A DNA stretch of 64,000 nucleotides from Montifringilla adamsi. Lineage: Eukaryota; Chordata; Aves; Passeriformes; Passeridae. The position numbers were made by a program, and so were the translations under genes. The notes under the pieces were generated by a model. That model was not told the origin of the DNA and did no database searches. It saw only the letters and a program-made list of their open reading frames with translations. Of this stretch, positions 1 to 14,014 are shown one piece after another; within the stretch, counting starts at the first letter, position 1; each line of letters begins with the position of its first letter. Location: the NCBI GenBank assembly GCA_017590115.1, contig JAGGNK010012003.1:3611041-3675040 (forward strand), written 5' to 3'.

Positions 1-81
1 CCTCCTCCCGGGAGCTTGCTCCAGGCTGCTAAGTAGGTTGATTTTCAAGTATTTAATATCCAGTCGGATATTCAGCACTCT

Positions 82-116
82 GGGTGGGAAAGTGGGGGGG
101 TGGGAGGGAGGGAGGG
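82..116 (+). other. G-run tract with quadruplex potential
   Basis: The plus strand carries six runs of three or more G, one of them seven long, separated mostly by single bases, so it fits the usual G-quadruplex pattern several times over. It is in CUX1 intron 1 on the strand complementary to the transcript. Any function is unproven. Confidence 0.6.
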
Positions 117-2387
117 ATAAAAATCAGGCTCTGTCATCGCTCCCAAGAGCGACTCTTATACCCACACAGCCAGTTGGCACCAGCCAACCGTATCTCTGAA
201 TTTATGCTAATTCTGTCACTCATCATTACCAGTCAGTCACTCCGAAACCAGCTCTCTGGGAAACACCCCAGTTAGGCTCTATCCTTCCTGAGGAAGGATG
301 AAGATAAATTTTAAGAACTATTTTTTCTTCAATAAGGCTGAAACAGAGCTGAAGTTCTTGAGGCTGGTAGAAAAGGACTGTTCCAATTAACACATCACAC
401 AAGCACCTGTTTTTTTTCAAAGACAAACTTATCTTTTCAAAACTAACTGAAACATTTTAAATGTCTATGAGCTAAGGCCACTTTCACCAGACACATCACT
501 CCCAACCACCTGACTTTTAGAGTCAAATCACCTCAGCTGGCTGCTCCAGGACCATTAATTTGGAGGACCGCACTCTGAGGTCAGCTAATGGCCCTGCCTC
601 ATCCATGTAGGATTTAGGTGTCTTTGTTTTCACAGTGCAGAGGATCATTTCATCAAAGCTCTTACACAGCCATGCTCCATTTTAAATTCATGTTTCCCTT
701 TAATCTACACATCCCTCCAGCAAGCTCCTTCTCCAGACATGAGTATCCTCACTGCATTCCCTGGAAAACGCTGCTTCCCACAACATCCCACCTGCCCTTA
801 CTGCTTTTATTTGCCCAGAAAACAATTATGCACCACTTCACTCTCGCTAAGTTTATCACCATGGACAGCCATCATCTCTTTTATCAACAGGGGTGGACTG
901 TCCTGCTCCACAGCAGCCATGGAATGGGCCAGGCCTCTCGTGCCCAAGGGAACAGAGTTCCACTGCCTCGTCCCAGAGCCGGAGGTGATGGACCCAGCTG
1001 GCAGCTCCATCACAAGGGCACTCTTGTGAAATTTCCTTCCTGTTTAGTATCACGTGAACTTCTCTGTATTAAGGATATGAATTGTATAAAGAGTATTAAC
1101 TAAAGCATTGATGAAGTATATGGGGAAAAGCCTGCAGAACAAACTACACATAGAAAAAACTGTGTGGCTATCTGGATAAAATGCCTCCAAGCATACAGAA
1201 AAGGATACACTTGGAGATGCATAAACCTATTTTATGTCTCATCTCAGGAATTACCATCATGCCAGCATCTGCAGTGGAACTGGAGCAAACTCAAGAGACA
1301 TACATGTTGAAATCATCATCAGTGCCTCCTACAGCAGTGAAATACTCATTAAAGATTTGCCATCTAAATACTGACTTGCACTGATCACACTTGTCAGATG
1401 TCTGATGATCCCAGAACAAGGCAATATATCCATAATCACTGATTTCAATGGTCTGTAAGTTTTGGACTCAATACACCAAGCACTGGGGTATGTTTTATTT
1501 ATATGCTCAGTGGCTATAGAGCAGAATCATGTCATTGTTCAAACTGCTTAATCTGTCTCAGCATTTAAAATTAAAGTTGAAAAGAACCACTAGTGCTTTT
1601 AACTGTCCTTAAATTACATTAATTGCGTTGTTAAGCACTTTAACAGCCTTATGAAGGCAGCTAAGTAAATCACTACTCAAAAGTAAGCCTGTACAAGCAC
1701 CTCCCAAGCTCCACACAAAGGACAGAGCTGTTGATGCCCCAGCCTGAAGAATGAGGATCTCCCATTCAAGAGAAACCAAAGCAGAGGCTACTTTTACCCT
1801 TTGCCCAGACAATCTCTATGTCAGCATCCACTGCTGGAACATGAATATATTGTGTGCACAGAGAGCACTCAAGTTATGCTGTCATGATTCTATTTACACC
1901 CTGTCCTGCCAGCAGGCAACTGATGTCATACACCTGTATACAACAGAAAAATTCCCAACCTAGAAATTTCTGCTGGCAAGAGATCAACAGGCTGTAATGA
2001 GCACTGAAAACAAACTATCCAGCCTTCAGCCAGAGCTCACTGATCTCTGCCTGAACTATTGCACAGGGCTAAAACTTCACTGCTCCAAGAGCAAAGATGT
2101 CACTGCCAGGGTCAGCAACAGACTGAACTAAGTTAGTGCTGGTGACCACAAACTTTGGATTTTTAGATCTACAGGCTGTCTCTTTGGGATGTGCTTTCTA
2201 CATCCCATGTAACTGGAGAATGTACAGGTGTGGTGGTCAAACAACTCGACAGAAGTATTTTTGTGCATTATAAATAAGCACACCTGTACTGACATGCAGA
2301 ACATGGAACTTGCACAAAATAGCAGCCAAATTCTTACAGCAACAAGCTGAACCAAATGCAGACCAGCTTGTTTTAAGAATTGCAATG

Positions 2388-2440
2388 ATATATATATATA
2401 TATATCTCACATATATATAATCTCACATATATATATATAT
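2388..2440. repeat. (TA)n microsatellite with TCTCACA interruptions
   Basis: Alternating TA runs are broken twice by a TCTCACA word, giving a short internal duplication of an ATCTCACATATATATA-like unit. It lies within intron 1. Confidence 0.9.
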
Positions 2441-4526
2441 CCAGAGATACTTGATATACCGAGAAGAAACAATGGAATGAAATAAAGCAATGTGAAAGTT
2501 TTGAGCCATCTGTATATATCCATGCTGAGTATCAAACCATCTGTATTATATTCTTAGATCAGCTAAAGCAAACCACTGGCACCAGTGCCAAGATTGGCAG
2601 CAGAGACGATTTGGACCGCCACCAACGAGAACGAGCTACCATGCCTTTTAGAATAAATTTTGTAGCAAACACCAAAAGGGTTGATCAACACAGATTATCA
2701 CAGCTACAACAAGCCAACTAGTTTATAAAACAGCCTTTGCCATCCCACAGTGTTTGATTTTATGCCGTATGATAAACTCTACGCCTAAAAAGGAAATTCA
2801 GCTTCTCACTGTCCCAGTCCCGCAGGGAAATGGCTCAAACCACTCCAGCAGGTTTTGCACAAGAGCACCAAGCACCTGCACAAGGTGACACCAAGCCCAT
2901 ACCCCACACCAGCACCCCACACTACAGGAGTCCACAGCCACATTCAAGGACACCAAAACCCCACAGGAGTCAGGTGAGAGGCACCTGCACCCCAAACTGA
3001 ACTCTCGGCAGCATTTTCTGAGGCACGTCCTTGGAAGGTCTCCTGCTCCAGTGTGGGACAAAGTTTCCTTAATTTGAGAGACACCAGCAGCACCAAGCGA
3101 CCCACACTCATTTACTCCATCTCCTCCTAGCCCAGTCTCCACTATTCTACAGCACCCACTTGTCCCAGGAAATTTCATTGATCCTTTGAAGTCTAGCCTA
3201 AATTTCAAAGGCAAAAATGCCAAAATATCCTTGAGGATCAAGTTGCTGATGCAAAGAACATTGGCTAACCCCAATAATTTTATTTTCATATTTTAAAAGA
3301 GCCCAAAAATAACTATTCACCACCTTTTCCTCTGCTTGAGATTTTGAGAACAACCCACCTACCAAAGAGTGTAATTCTCTTAGCACTAAGAATTTTGCAT
3401 GGGTGGAACTCTTTAGCTAAAAGTGATGATAAATAACACCTCCTCAATCCTGCAATCTCCAGAAACAGTTTACAAGAACTAATACATTAGGCTGATTTGC
3501 AATGTTAAACTAGAATTTCCCAACCCTCTGATGTCCACCTGAAGGATGCCAGGGGAGACATCAAGATCAAGGGAGCGCAACACAAAGTTCAACTGTCTGA
3601 GGATCTTCCTTCCTCTCTACCTTTGCTCTTGTGGGAATATCTAACTCTGTGATAAGTTTCTGTGTGAAGAATCAGCAGATATAACACATTGCCACATCCT
3701 GAAAGCTCATCCATCACCCCTCCAACAGCCTCACAGGACCCTCGCTCTGCTGGGAAGCACAACACCAGCCTGAAGCTGAAGGTACAACCCTCTAATGACA
3801 GATTTTTTTTTTCAGCATTCACACAGCACTTAGGCGTTAAATCAGCAAAATTAAGCAGCATTTTTTCAACCTTATGTACAGTTTATGTGCAAATGCTGCT
3901 AATTGATAAAAAAACTGTGTACACAGGTTCAAGAACTTGCCTGCACATTCTTGTTACCTCTAGACCTGCCATACAAAGGCCCACACACACTTCCATCAAT
4001 GAAATGGGTCGCATGTGATTTTTTTTTAACTTATGCATACACTCAATGCAAAGCACCTTCTGAAGAGTCCAATAAAGGTATCAAAGAACAGCAGAATAAT
4101 ATCCTTTCCCCAATAAAACATATTTGCACTTTGAACTATGCATATTGTTTAACTCCATTCGGAATCCTATTATGAGAAACTTATTTTATGAGTCTGCCAA
4201 AAAGCCTGGTTACCAGAAGCGTAATCACAGTAAGCAATAAAGGCTGACATGGAGGATATTTCTAGGCAATTACAGCAGGTGTTTTAAAGGCATAAAGCTG
4301 CAGAGTTATAAATCTATTTAGAGCCACAAACACAAAGAAAGTAAAAGGCAACCAGAAGGTTCAAACTCGCACAGCAGACAAATATTGTTCCTCTTCCCCT
4401 GCAGAATATAGAGGCTGCAGAAGTAAGTCCACAGTGAATTTCAGCAAGTCACAAGAAAACAATATAAAATGCTGAGGTACAACAATCACTGCAAAATGAA
4501 TGTAGTGCCTTCAAAGGAGGATGCAA

Positions 4527-4562
4527 CATACATACACACACACACACACATATATATATATG
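4527..4562. repeat. (CA)n(TA)n compound microsatellite
   Basis: A CATACATACA lead-in passes into a run of CA dinucleotides and then TA dinucleotides. Intronic and likely polymorphic in length. Confidence 0.92.
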
Positions 4563-5340
4563 ATACAAAAAAATCCTATCATTTAAGGACTGCTAGATTG
4601 CTTTTAAAATGTTGTGTTTTTTCAACTCAATCAAGGAGGGTTGCATGTAATGTCTTCTGTTACATGATGAAGTTTGAAAAGACAGAGGAGGGTGCCTACA
4701 AAAAGTAAAGTTGTAGATGTGACAAATCGATTCAAAAACTTGTACATGAGCTGTATCTACAGTGCAGAATTGGTGGAGGGAACTCAAGGAGAACTGACTT
4801 GCCAACACAACACGTAACTTTACAAAATGATTGCTGGTTATCAAGGTTGCATAAGCCAAGAGACAACACCAACTATAAATATGACTACCAGCTATTCCAC
4901 ACAACCCCAAGCGTCCTGCCAAGCCCTCCTTCATGTTCTCTCTCACACAGACAAAGGCCTCAAAGCCATGGGACATCTGCCAGGGAAACAAATGAAGTTA
5001 AAAAACCAGAAGAACATGAACATGTACTAACCTAAACTTGTGTGTTCTTTCTTCCCAATTCCTCCCCCTACAAAGACGACGTCTCAGTTTACTGTACTCT
5101 TTTCCTTCTCCCAACCAGTCTTAACTCTTGGACCAATGTTTTAAAGTTTCCCTACCTTTGAAAAAATAATGTTCAGTTCTTAAATGTTTTGCCAGATCTG
5201 GACCACACCCTGCCCTCTCCCAGAATCTTGGTTGTTTGTCTCCTATTGCACATAATCAATTATAGCCCTTTCAGGTTTGTATTTTGCATGGTGGGAGCTG
5301 ATCCAGAAAGGAGATTGTGCTTGTGTGAGCTTGTGTGTTT

Positions 5341-5368
5341 ACACAAACACACACACACGTACACACAC
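5341..5368. repeat. (CA)n microsatellite, interrupted
   Basis: CA dinucleotides with two interruptions (CAAAC and CGTAC). Intronic simple repeat. Confidence 0.85.
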
Positions 5369-8300
5369 CTTGACAGAATTGTTTTGTCTCTATAGAACTT
5401 AAGGGGATTTTCCTGAAATGGAGTTTTTCACTCGTAAGCAGATAAGCACTTGACAGAAAAAAAATAGCTGAAAATTTGACTCTTACCAGGTCATGCAAAT
5501 CACCTAAAAGCAAAGAGCAGAACTCCCATCACTCTATCACCACAAGAAGTGGGAATCAATCGTAAGCAATAAGTACAAAAAAATGCAGAGAGACACCCAG
5601 CAGAGCTCTCCAGTTGCGCTGTACATTTCCCTCTCCCCGTTGTTCTTCCCGGATTCAGTGTCAGACACCAACTCCGATGTTTGACAAAAAAGGGATACGG
5701 CAGATTGCCCACCAGCCGCAGCGTGTGCTGCCAAGTGAGAAATACAAGCTTGGAAACAGGCTCGAGATTCCAGCCAGGACAGCAAGGCTCAGAGCATCAC
5801 ACCAGTGACATAACTGAGCGTGGTGGGGAGAGGCTGGAGGGGACGTGGGAAGTTATTGCATGAAATAAGTCTGCAGTGCATGCAAAGGAGCTGTTTTCAG
5901 TACCCAGCAAGACAACTTCATCATTTAGGATTGCCAAGAGGTAACTGCAGCTTTCTTCTTTCTGATTCTTCTTTTTTAACTAAGTCAAACAGCTAAATCC
6001 CCCTTTACTACTCAAATGTGAATTTTCCAGCATAACTTTCCTGTGGATGTTCTGTACCTAAATTTTCTTTACTAGCTGGAGTAAAGTGACAATCAGCTTT
6101 CAGAGCACTTGGCAGAACAAGGATCACCCTGGGTCTAATTCACAACTTTGGGCTCCTACAACATCATAAAAGAAAGTTCACATCCTAGAAAAGACAAGAA
6201 TCATCTTGTTAATTTGTTTGGTACAACAGTGTGAACAGCACATGTAGACAAATACTCAATTTGTCTTCAGACAGTTTTTAGAAGACAGACATTTTATCAG
6301 CGGATCTGTTAACACTTTCCTTCAGAAAATATGTTTCGCCTGCCAGCAAACAAACAACAAAATAATGTGTCATATCTGTAAAATGAGGGAGAGAAATAAT
6401 CAAGATTAGCTTCAAAGTGTTGCAATAAAACAACAATAATCAAAGGCTGGAACACGGAACTCATGTTTCAGCCATGTGCTCACAATCTCACATTTGCTCT
6501 TTTGCTCTGCAGTACCTGCAGACACGGTGGCATTACACGGTGATTCTCTCCAGTTCTGCTATTTAACAATAACCAGGGGAATGTGATGCTCATGAACCCA
6601 GCGTGCCGTGGGTTGGAAGACACTGCTGGAAACCAAAGCACCTCACACAGGCTGTGCTACACCCAGATGATCCCAAAAGGCAAATCAGCTCCACGCTGGG
6701 AAAGGCACCCGGAGATGGTGCTGTTTGTTCCAACCCTTCTCAAGTCAAGAAGCACCACTGCAACTGATTTACCTACTGACTTAAACTACAGGGGAAAAAC
6801 TGCAAAATTCTGTTATCTTTCTGTTTAACTTGACATAATAACTGCTAAATAAGTTCTCTATTTTGAATTCAGGGGTACAGAGGAAACTTTAACCAGCAAA
6901 CACTACATGGAAGCATTTTTGAGTAAGGCTTCCAAGATCCTAAAAACAGTTTTAGTAAGCTCCATAAATTGTAGTTCTAATTAAGGATTAAATTTGGAGA
7001 CTAAACACCTCTTTATTTGAGGGCAGAGAGGCTTAAATCTTTTTGTATTAATGCTGAGCTATATCATCTGATATTTTTGCTATGACCAACCTATAAAACC
7101 TGTCAGCTTCACTCAGTTTACACAGGGCTTTAATTATGTTTAACTAGAATCTGAATGATCTAATTACTTAACATCTTACAGCACAAACTACTGAGGACAT
7201 CTGGTTGAGCAACTGGCAAAGGAGTCAGGGAAATAAAACCACTCTTGTGTACCCTGCTCAGGACCCCTGCAAACAGCTCTCCCTCCAGACAGCTTCCTTC
7301 TTCCATCCCACCTGAACTTTCTGCTGCCTGAAAACAGCTCTTTGAGAACAAATCATCCACTAGCTCAAAAAAATAGTCAGGTGAAGAAAAACTCTTAGTG
7401 CCATGAGCAGGATGATGGGACTTTGAAGAAGTTTTTCGTTTTGCTTTGTTCATCATTGGGTGAAAATCCAGATCATGCTCTTGGCCTCTCCGGGCTCCTT
7501 CTCCCACCATTCTCCAGGAACTGAGAGATGGGGAATCACCCCAAGCACAAAAACACTAAAACAGTGTCAGCTCACCTACATCAGTGCCAGCATGAAGCTC
7601 TCACACCTGCAAGCCTCGAAGACTTTAAAGTGTGTAACCTCTAAGGGAGCAGATCTTAGTGAAACCAGAGAAAACTCCACTATGAAGGGGGACTATGAAG
7701 TCACACAGAGAGCCCTGAGGTTAAACTGGGAATAAGCAGCAATATGAGCTGAGGATCCTTTTGGCCACGAATGCTTAAATGGTTTCCATGTCAGCCTTGG
7801 TCAGAGTCTTTCCCTTGGCCTGGCTCCCTGCCAGGGTGATATCACACTTCATACCTGAGCACTGTTCAAAGAAAAGGGTGCCCAAAACACAGGAAGCTGC
7901 TGTCCTGACCCATATTGAGCAGACAAGCTCCCACTTTAATCTCTTTGCCGTGAAACCGCAGCGCGCTCACCCAACACATTAACCTGACGTGGTCAAAGAA
8001 GAAATAAAACCTGAAAGTTCTGGTTTAAAACCCAGTTAAAGCTGCCGTTTTCTGTCTTTACTTTTCCTTAATGAACAGATGGAAACCAGCAATAACCATC
8101 TGGGTAAAGCAGCAATAGCTGTAAAGCACAATAATTCCACAGAAATACACTAACAAGGTCACTTAAGTGTTTCTCTAATTGTCTCTTGCCCGTGACCTTT
8201 TTCAAAGATCTCAGATGAAAAAACAAAACCAAAACAACTTATGAAAGATCCTTTGGCATCTCTGACAGCATCACAATTTGATTCTGTATCCTGGGGAAAT

Positions 8301-8860
8301 TCCACTTGGGGAACAACATTCTGCCTTCCCAGATTCCCCCTACTTCCCCCCGACCTCCCAGGAAGAACATCCAGCTTTCCATGCTCCACGACAAAATTGA
8401 TTATCCCTGAACGAGCAGTAAAACTAAACCATTCCTGTACTTGCAATGCAGCAAATGTTTTGGAATCCTTCAAGATCAAAGCCGCTCTATTAATAAACTT
8501 ATATTTTTATATTCCTTGCAGCTGAAAAATCCAATTAAAACACTAGAGTGACCTTTTAGCAGAGAACGACTGTCACAGTGAGGACAGGATCAGAAGACAC
8601 CCAAAGCAGAGTTCCAGCAAAAATGGGATAGACAGGAAAAGAGACTCTTGCAGTTGTTTTACTTCACTCACTGGGGTGGTAAAGGGTGGCCTAATTCAAT
8701 AGGAAGATCTGAGAGGCTTTTATTAGGTCTCCCAAGTAGTGTAACTGACAGTTAAACAAACAAAGTGTCAGGCCTTAAGTCAGCATTTAGAAAGTAAATT
8801 TATAATGAAGAGCTGACAATCAAGACACCGTACAAAGGGGCTGCTGCCAACCAACAACTT

Positions 8861-8876
8861 AAAAAAAAAAAAAAAA
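8861..8876. repeat. Poly(A) tract, 16 bases
   Basis: An uninterrupted A run with no polyadenylation signal close upstream and no recognisable retrocopy beside it, so it is treated as a simple homopolymer. Confidence 0.9.
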
Positions 8877-11608
8877 GGCAGCTAGATATGGAATGAATTT
8901 TTCTTACCATTGAAATTAACTTCATAACTGGTTGGTAAAATGATTACAGCAAATAAATAGGGCACAAAACACTGTGAAGTGTGAGTGCAGCTTGCCATGA
9001 CACCCCTGGAAGCAAGGCAAGAGCACAGGATTCCAGCCCAGCAGCAGTGGCTGTGCTGTCCCATGCCAGGCACCCCACTGCCTCACCAGCTCCCATCTCA
9101 CCCACCTCATGCACAAAACCAAAGCACACCCAAAAAACGAAAACTAACACACAGAGCCATCATCTCCTTGTATCAGGAGCTTTCACATTGGCAGGAGAAA
9201 GGCTCTAACCCCAATTCCTGCCATCACCTTTCACCAGCCAGGATCCTGGCAGCTATCAGGAGTGCAAAGCTAGGAGCTGGAGACACAACAACCTTTGGCA
9301 CACAGGCAGCAGCCAAGCACAGAAAGCACCTTTCCAACCCAGCAGACCGCGCTGCATGGCCAAGCAGAGAGTGCTGCAGTCCCAAAGTAACTTTTCAGCC
9401 CTTGCAGTGAAGTTAATTTTTAAGATGGCACGTACAACAGCTCTGGTGCACAGTGACCACTTTCCAAGATCCTGAAATCAATCTGAACTATTAAATTCTT
9501 CTTCTAATTCCAGTTAAAGTAGGTTTTCACAGTTCCAATTTTAGCCTTCAAGTTCTATTTACAGGACAGAAAATCCCAGATAGTGACACTAATCAAGTTT
9601 TACTTAGCTTGGCATATTAAAGAACTAACTATTCTCAGGATATGCCAGAACATCTCAGATGCTAACAGATTTTAATTTATCATCTAAACCAAGCTGATCA
9701 CAGCACAGTGTGTGTGATGTTTTAATAATTTGTGCTGTATTTAACACATCACTCCAAGAAAAAAATCCCACACAGTTCTGGTCTCACTAGCTGATGGCCT
9801 GGAGCACAGCAAAGGCCTCAGAAAGAGAAAAAAATGTGTACTAGGAGTAGTACAGAAGAACTCAGCTTTTACAATAAAGCTTTCGAGCCGTGGGACTGAC
9901 CAAAACTCTGCCTGCACTTAACGAAAACATGAAAGCACCTCCTCCTCATGAGCATGGAAACAGCAAACCATTGGACATAAAACTGAGAGCATGGCTTTGT
10001 AAGACGGTTTAATTTGATTCCAATCCTGACCTAAACTCGGGAATTAATCCTCAGTCCTGCAGGGGTGAAGGACTGTCAGTAACACTGATGGCCCAGAGAG
10101 TTTGACAGCATCAGGAAAGTACAAAAATAAAATTCTTACAAAGTACAGAATAAATTCTTATAGAACAATTCTTCCCTCCCTACTGTCTGCTTCATCCTGG
10201 GAAGCAAGAGCACAGCACCCCCTGAGCTCACCCCTACAGAGCCACAAGTACCCACTCACTTTGGGGAGGAATGAAAAAAGATATTCTGAGTTTCAAGTGG
10301 TAATTAGGAGTGTAAAGTACATTTGCCTGAGAAAACAGACAAATGTGTAGTGAACAGAGGCAGAGAGATGAGCTGAGGACACAATATGAGCGAGCTGCCC
10401 TTTTCCAGAATCCCAAGAATTTTAAAAGCAACACTCCATGCCAAAGAAAATGTGCAGAAACCTATAAGCAAAAGAAAACAAGAGCTCCTGAAAGAGACAG
10501 GGCAGAGCTGGAAGAAGGGAAGGGAGGAGAAACCAGTGCACTCAACTGTATTTTTAAAATTCATGAAACACTTGCACTCACCTAAAAGAAACTGAGGTTA
10601 CAATTGTGTAAACAACTCAGCACAAAAGTCTCTCCACAGAAAATCAATTGCAAGACTACTGGCTCCTTGTTTTTAAATGTTTAATATTATCCCATCCCCA
10701 CAATTAATATCAGAAAAGCAACTGTGCTCATACCAGACATACCAAACCAAAGCTGTTTTATCAATATTAACACACACAGATCTGCAGCAGAAAAACAGGT
10801 ATGTAGTTCACTAACAAAATTAACATTCTCGTGTTTCAGATCCTAGACAAAGGGTACATTTTATTTATGGATGAAAATGAAGCAAACATCTTTAAGTGAC
10901 ATGATACAAATTTACTTTGACGTGAACATGCAATAAAACAAGTAAACACCCAATAAAAATAAAATGAAAAATAATTACAGACAAGACACAAGTATAAATT
11001 TTATTGAGCTAGTGTGACAACATTTGTGTGTCACATCAACGAAATAACAAGAAAATGAATGGAATTGATTAGAAACATGAGATAAAAGCAAAGATGAGAG
11101 GCTGCTGGACTAGGATGGAGAGATTCATCTTTGCTCTCATCTCAACCCTGGGCTGGGCAGAAAGGGCAGCTCCTTCAAGCAAGCTCAGCCAGAAACTCTG
11201 ACTACACACGAGCTAAAACTGCAGCACATGCAGCAATGTTCACTGGGTGTTGTGCTAAACAGGGATAAAGTTTATCCAGCTTTGCCAAGCTCAGGAGCAC
11301 AGCCCCAGCACAGAGCAGGACATGAGCAGGAGACAGGAGATGAATATTCCTGATGGCACAAGCAGCACAGATAAAGCAAACCCCCAAGCCTACTGACAGC
11401 ACAAGCAGGCTGCTGCTACACTGCAGAGCCTGGGTAATTGGGATGTAAGGGAAAAGTTGAAAGAAAAGGTCTCAAGCTACCCCATGCTATGTATTTGGTG
11501 AGTTACGAATTTCAGCCTTCAAGTACAGGTGCAGCACATCATGTAAGAGCTGCTCTGCATATCTCCCCTCTCTCCTCTCTTTGGCCATCCAGGGGGCCCA
11601 AAGGCTCC

Positions 11609-11665
11609 CTGTCCTTAAAGCCACCTTACTGTCCTTAAAACCACCTCACTGTCCTTAAAACCACC
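11609..11665. repeat. 20-base tandem repeat, about 2.8 copies
   Basis: The unit CTGTCCTTAAAACCACCTCA occurs nearly three times in tandem: the first copy at 11609-11628 has two changes, the second is at 11629-11648, and a partial third is at 11649-11665. It is intronic. The near identity of copies suggests recent duplication. Confidence 0.9.
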
Positions 11666-12754
11666 AGAGTATGGCTTGGGATGGAAGAGCCTCCCTGCCC
11701 CTGGCTGGCAGAGCCTGGCCTGTCCTGCTGGAACAGGGAGCTGTTTCAAACCTTGGCCTGAAGCTTGAAATGATGCAACCACAAACTGCTGAATTTTTAA
11801 TTCAGCATTCATATCACTGACTGCCTATAATGTAAATTTTAAACAGCTTTCAATATAAAGAGAAATCTGAAGGGAAACTTGATAAATTGTACATTACACC
11901 AAACAACAGGGAGGTATGTTTTAAAGTGTGTCTATGTAGGAGTAACTCTAGATTATAACTATAACCAAGGGCAAGAAACATTTTTTCCAGTGATTTAGTA
12001 CCAATCATTCTCAATATTCTTTTAGGACAACCAACACTTTTTTCACATTCATTTCTGTAGAAATTGTTTTCAGCAACAGCCTGAAAAGTGCCTACAAATC
12101 AGCACGTTCTCTGACTGAGCCATTTACAATGCTGAGAACAAAGGTGCAGAAAATGTAACCACTGAGTCTTGTTTATCTACAAGACAGAATTAAGTAGCAG
12201 CAAAACCCAACAGTAACTGCTAACTCACAATCTCGTATCTCAGAGAGGGGCTGGGAGCACTATCAGTGTTTCCCAGATGGAGAAGCAAACCAGTGCAGGC
12301 AAGGGATGTGTTCAGGGGATGATGGGGCAGCTCCTGGCAGTGGGACTGCAACTCCCAACTCATCTGAGAGTCACTGCCACCTCCTGACCGTGCTCATGCT
12401 GAATCTGAAGCAGTTCAAGGCTCTGGGTGTCAGCACCAGTGCCCAAAGTGATGTTCACATACAGACATTTTCGAAGGGCTGATACACACCAGCTTCAGCT
12501 CAGCCTTGGTAAGAGGAATCTTTCGTTTTCTTTAGAATATTGGTTCAGCAACACCATGAAACCACAAACACCCACCAGAGATACTGAGAGCAGAAGGAGC
12601 AAGACTTAACCCATCAGGCTTCCACTGCATCTCATCATCTGCAACACTCCCTTTTGGTTTTGCAGTTTAGTTTCTACAGGAATAAGCCAGAGCATTTCCA
12701 CTCAAAACATACAAGCTTTTGCCAGCTAAGATATATCTAGTCTGAGTCTTCATT

Positions 12755-12779
12755 AAAAAAAAAAAAAAAAAAAAAAAAA
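12755..12779. repeat. Poly(A) tract, 25 bases
   Basis: A pure run of A in CUX1 intron 1. I found no AATAAA close before it and no coding-like sequence upstream, so there is no support for a processed pseudogene. Confidence 0.92.
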
Positions 12780-13992
12780 GGCAAAAGCTAGGAAATTCCC
12801 TGGGTTTTTTGCCCCCTCCTTTATTTTTCAGTAAGGACAGCAAGAATGTTTCTCCTATTCATAATACCTGAAAATACCATGCAGGTGGATAAAAAGCTAC
12901 CAGGAAACACAAACCCTTGATTGTCTCAGGGCAACACTAAAATCTGCCAGCGCACTCTGAAGTCACACCACCACCTCAGCATCTCATGGACAAATTTTCC
13001 CAGGATGTTCCCACAAGGACAGCCTGGAGGCAAACCCCAGGTGATCTAAGGTGAGCAAGTGCAGGTGAGGTGGATTTGGTGGCAACACCACAGCCAGGCA
13101 TTTGCTGGGAGACCCACCACAGTGCACTGCCCAATATTTATATAAAGGCTAAAATAAGCTCTCTTCTCCCATCTGTACTGCAAGAAGTTTCATTTCCAAG
13201 TCCTAGGTTTATGCTCACTCCTTACCTCCTTCCTTTCTTCACCAGTTCCCTCTACCCCACCAGTCCTTTAAGCAGTGTCATTTCCCCCACACCACTTGTT
13301 TTAATTTTTACTTCCCTCTAACATTGCTGCCCTCAGCTAGTCACACGTGAGCCACAGACAGAAACCAACATTTTCTTAGCAAGGAAAGACCTCTGCAATG
13401 TGTCAGAACTGCTCCTGCACACGCCCTCCCCAAGCCCATAAAAGCAATCCCGTGGTGGCGTGACAGAGCAGCGGTGCTGGACCATCCCAGCTCCACAGCT
13501 CCAGGGATGTGATAACATGTTTCCAGGAATCAGACCATGGTTTGGTCTCACCTGAATTCCCACATGCAGCACACACCTGGGCTCACCTATACAAAATCAC
13601 TGGACTGAGCAAGAGGAATGGTCACGTTCCCATGGAATTTGTGCAGCCATTTAGCCATATTTTATCCTATCATTCACAGAAAGTTTGTGCTGGCACTCCA
13701 GATGCTGCAGTCTCCAGGTTTGCTCATTCACTAAGGTACATTTCCACACAAAAGAGCAGAACCACAGGATCTGCTCAGCTCTGATGTATGAACTCCTCTG
13801 AAAAGCCTCCGAGACAGCCGTGGCCTACATCCGTACGTGCCTCAGAGTGCTCACAACCAGAGACACAAAGATATGGGGGAATTCAAAGCATCTAAACACA
13901 GCAGCTTAAAATACTTCTGTGCATCTGCTTTAGAGCCTTTCAAAAATGAGTAATCTTCACCTCTGTCTTCCCAGAGCAGATCACTGGGGTCC

Positions 13993-14014
13993 ATGAGGAG
14001 GAGGAGGAGGAGGG
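13993..14014. repeat. (GAG)n trinucleotide repeat
   Basis: Six to seven tandem GAG units in unique intronic sequence. The neighbouring frames that would read it as arginine or leucine runs show no other sign of coding. Confidence 0.85.

Noticed and set aside
618..1103. 161-codon plus-strand frame
   Set aside because: No domain, low-complexity composition, and on the antisense strand of intron 1; treated as chance.
2798..3289. 163-codon minus-strand frame on the CUX1 sense strand
   Set aside because: It does not resemble any CUX1 or CASP exon, and the cysteine- and glycine-rich peptide matches nothing I know.
4355..4380. GGTTCAAACTC resembling a tRNA B box
   Set aside because: No A box at the right spacing and no acceptor stem pairing, so no tRNA gene is supported.
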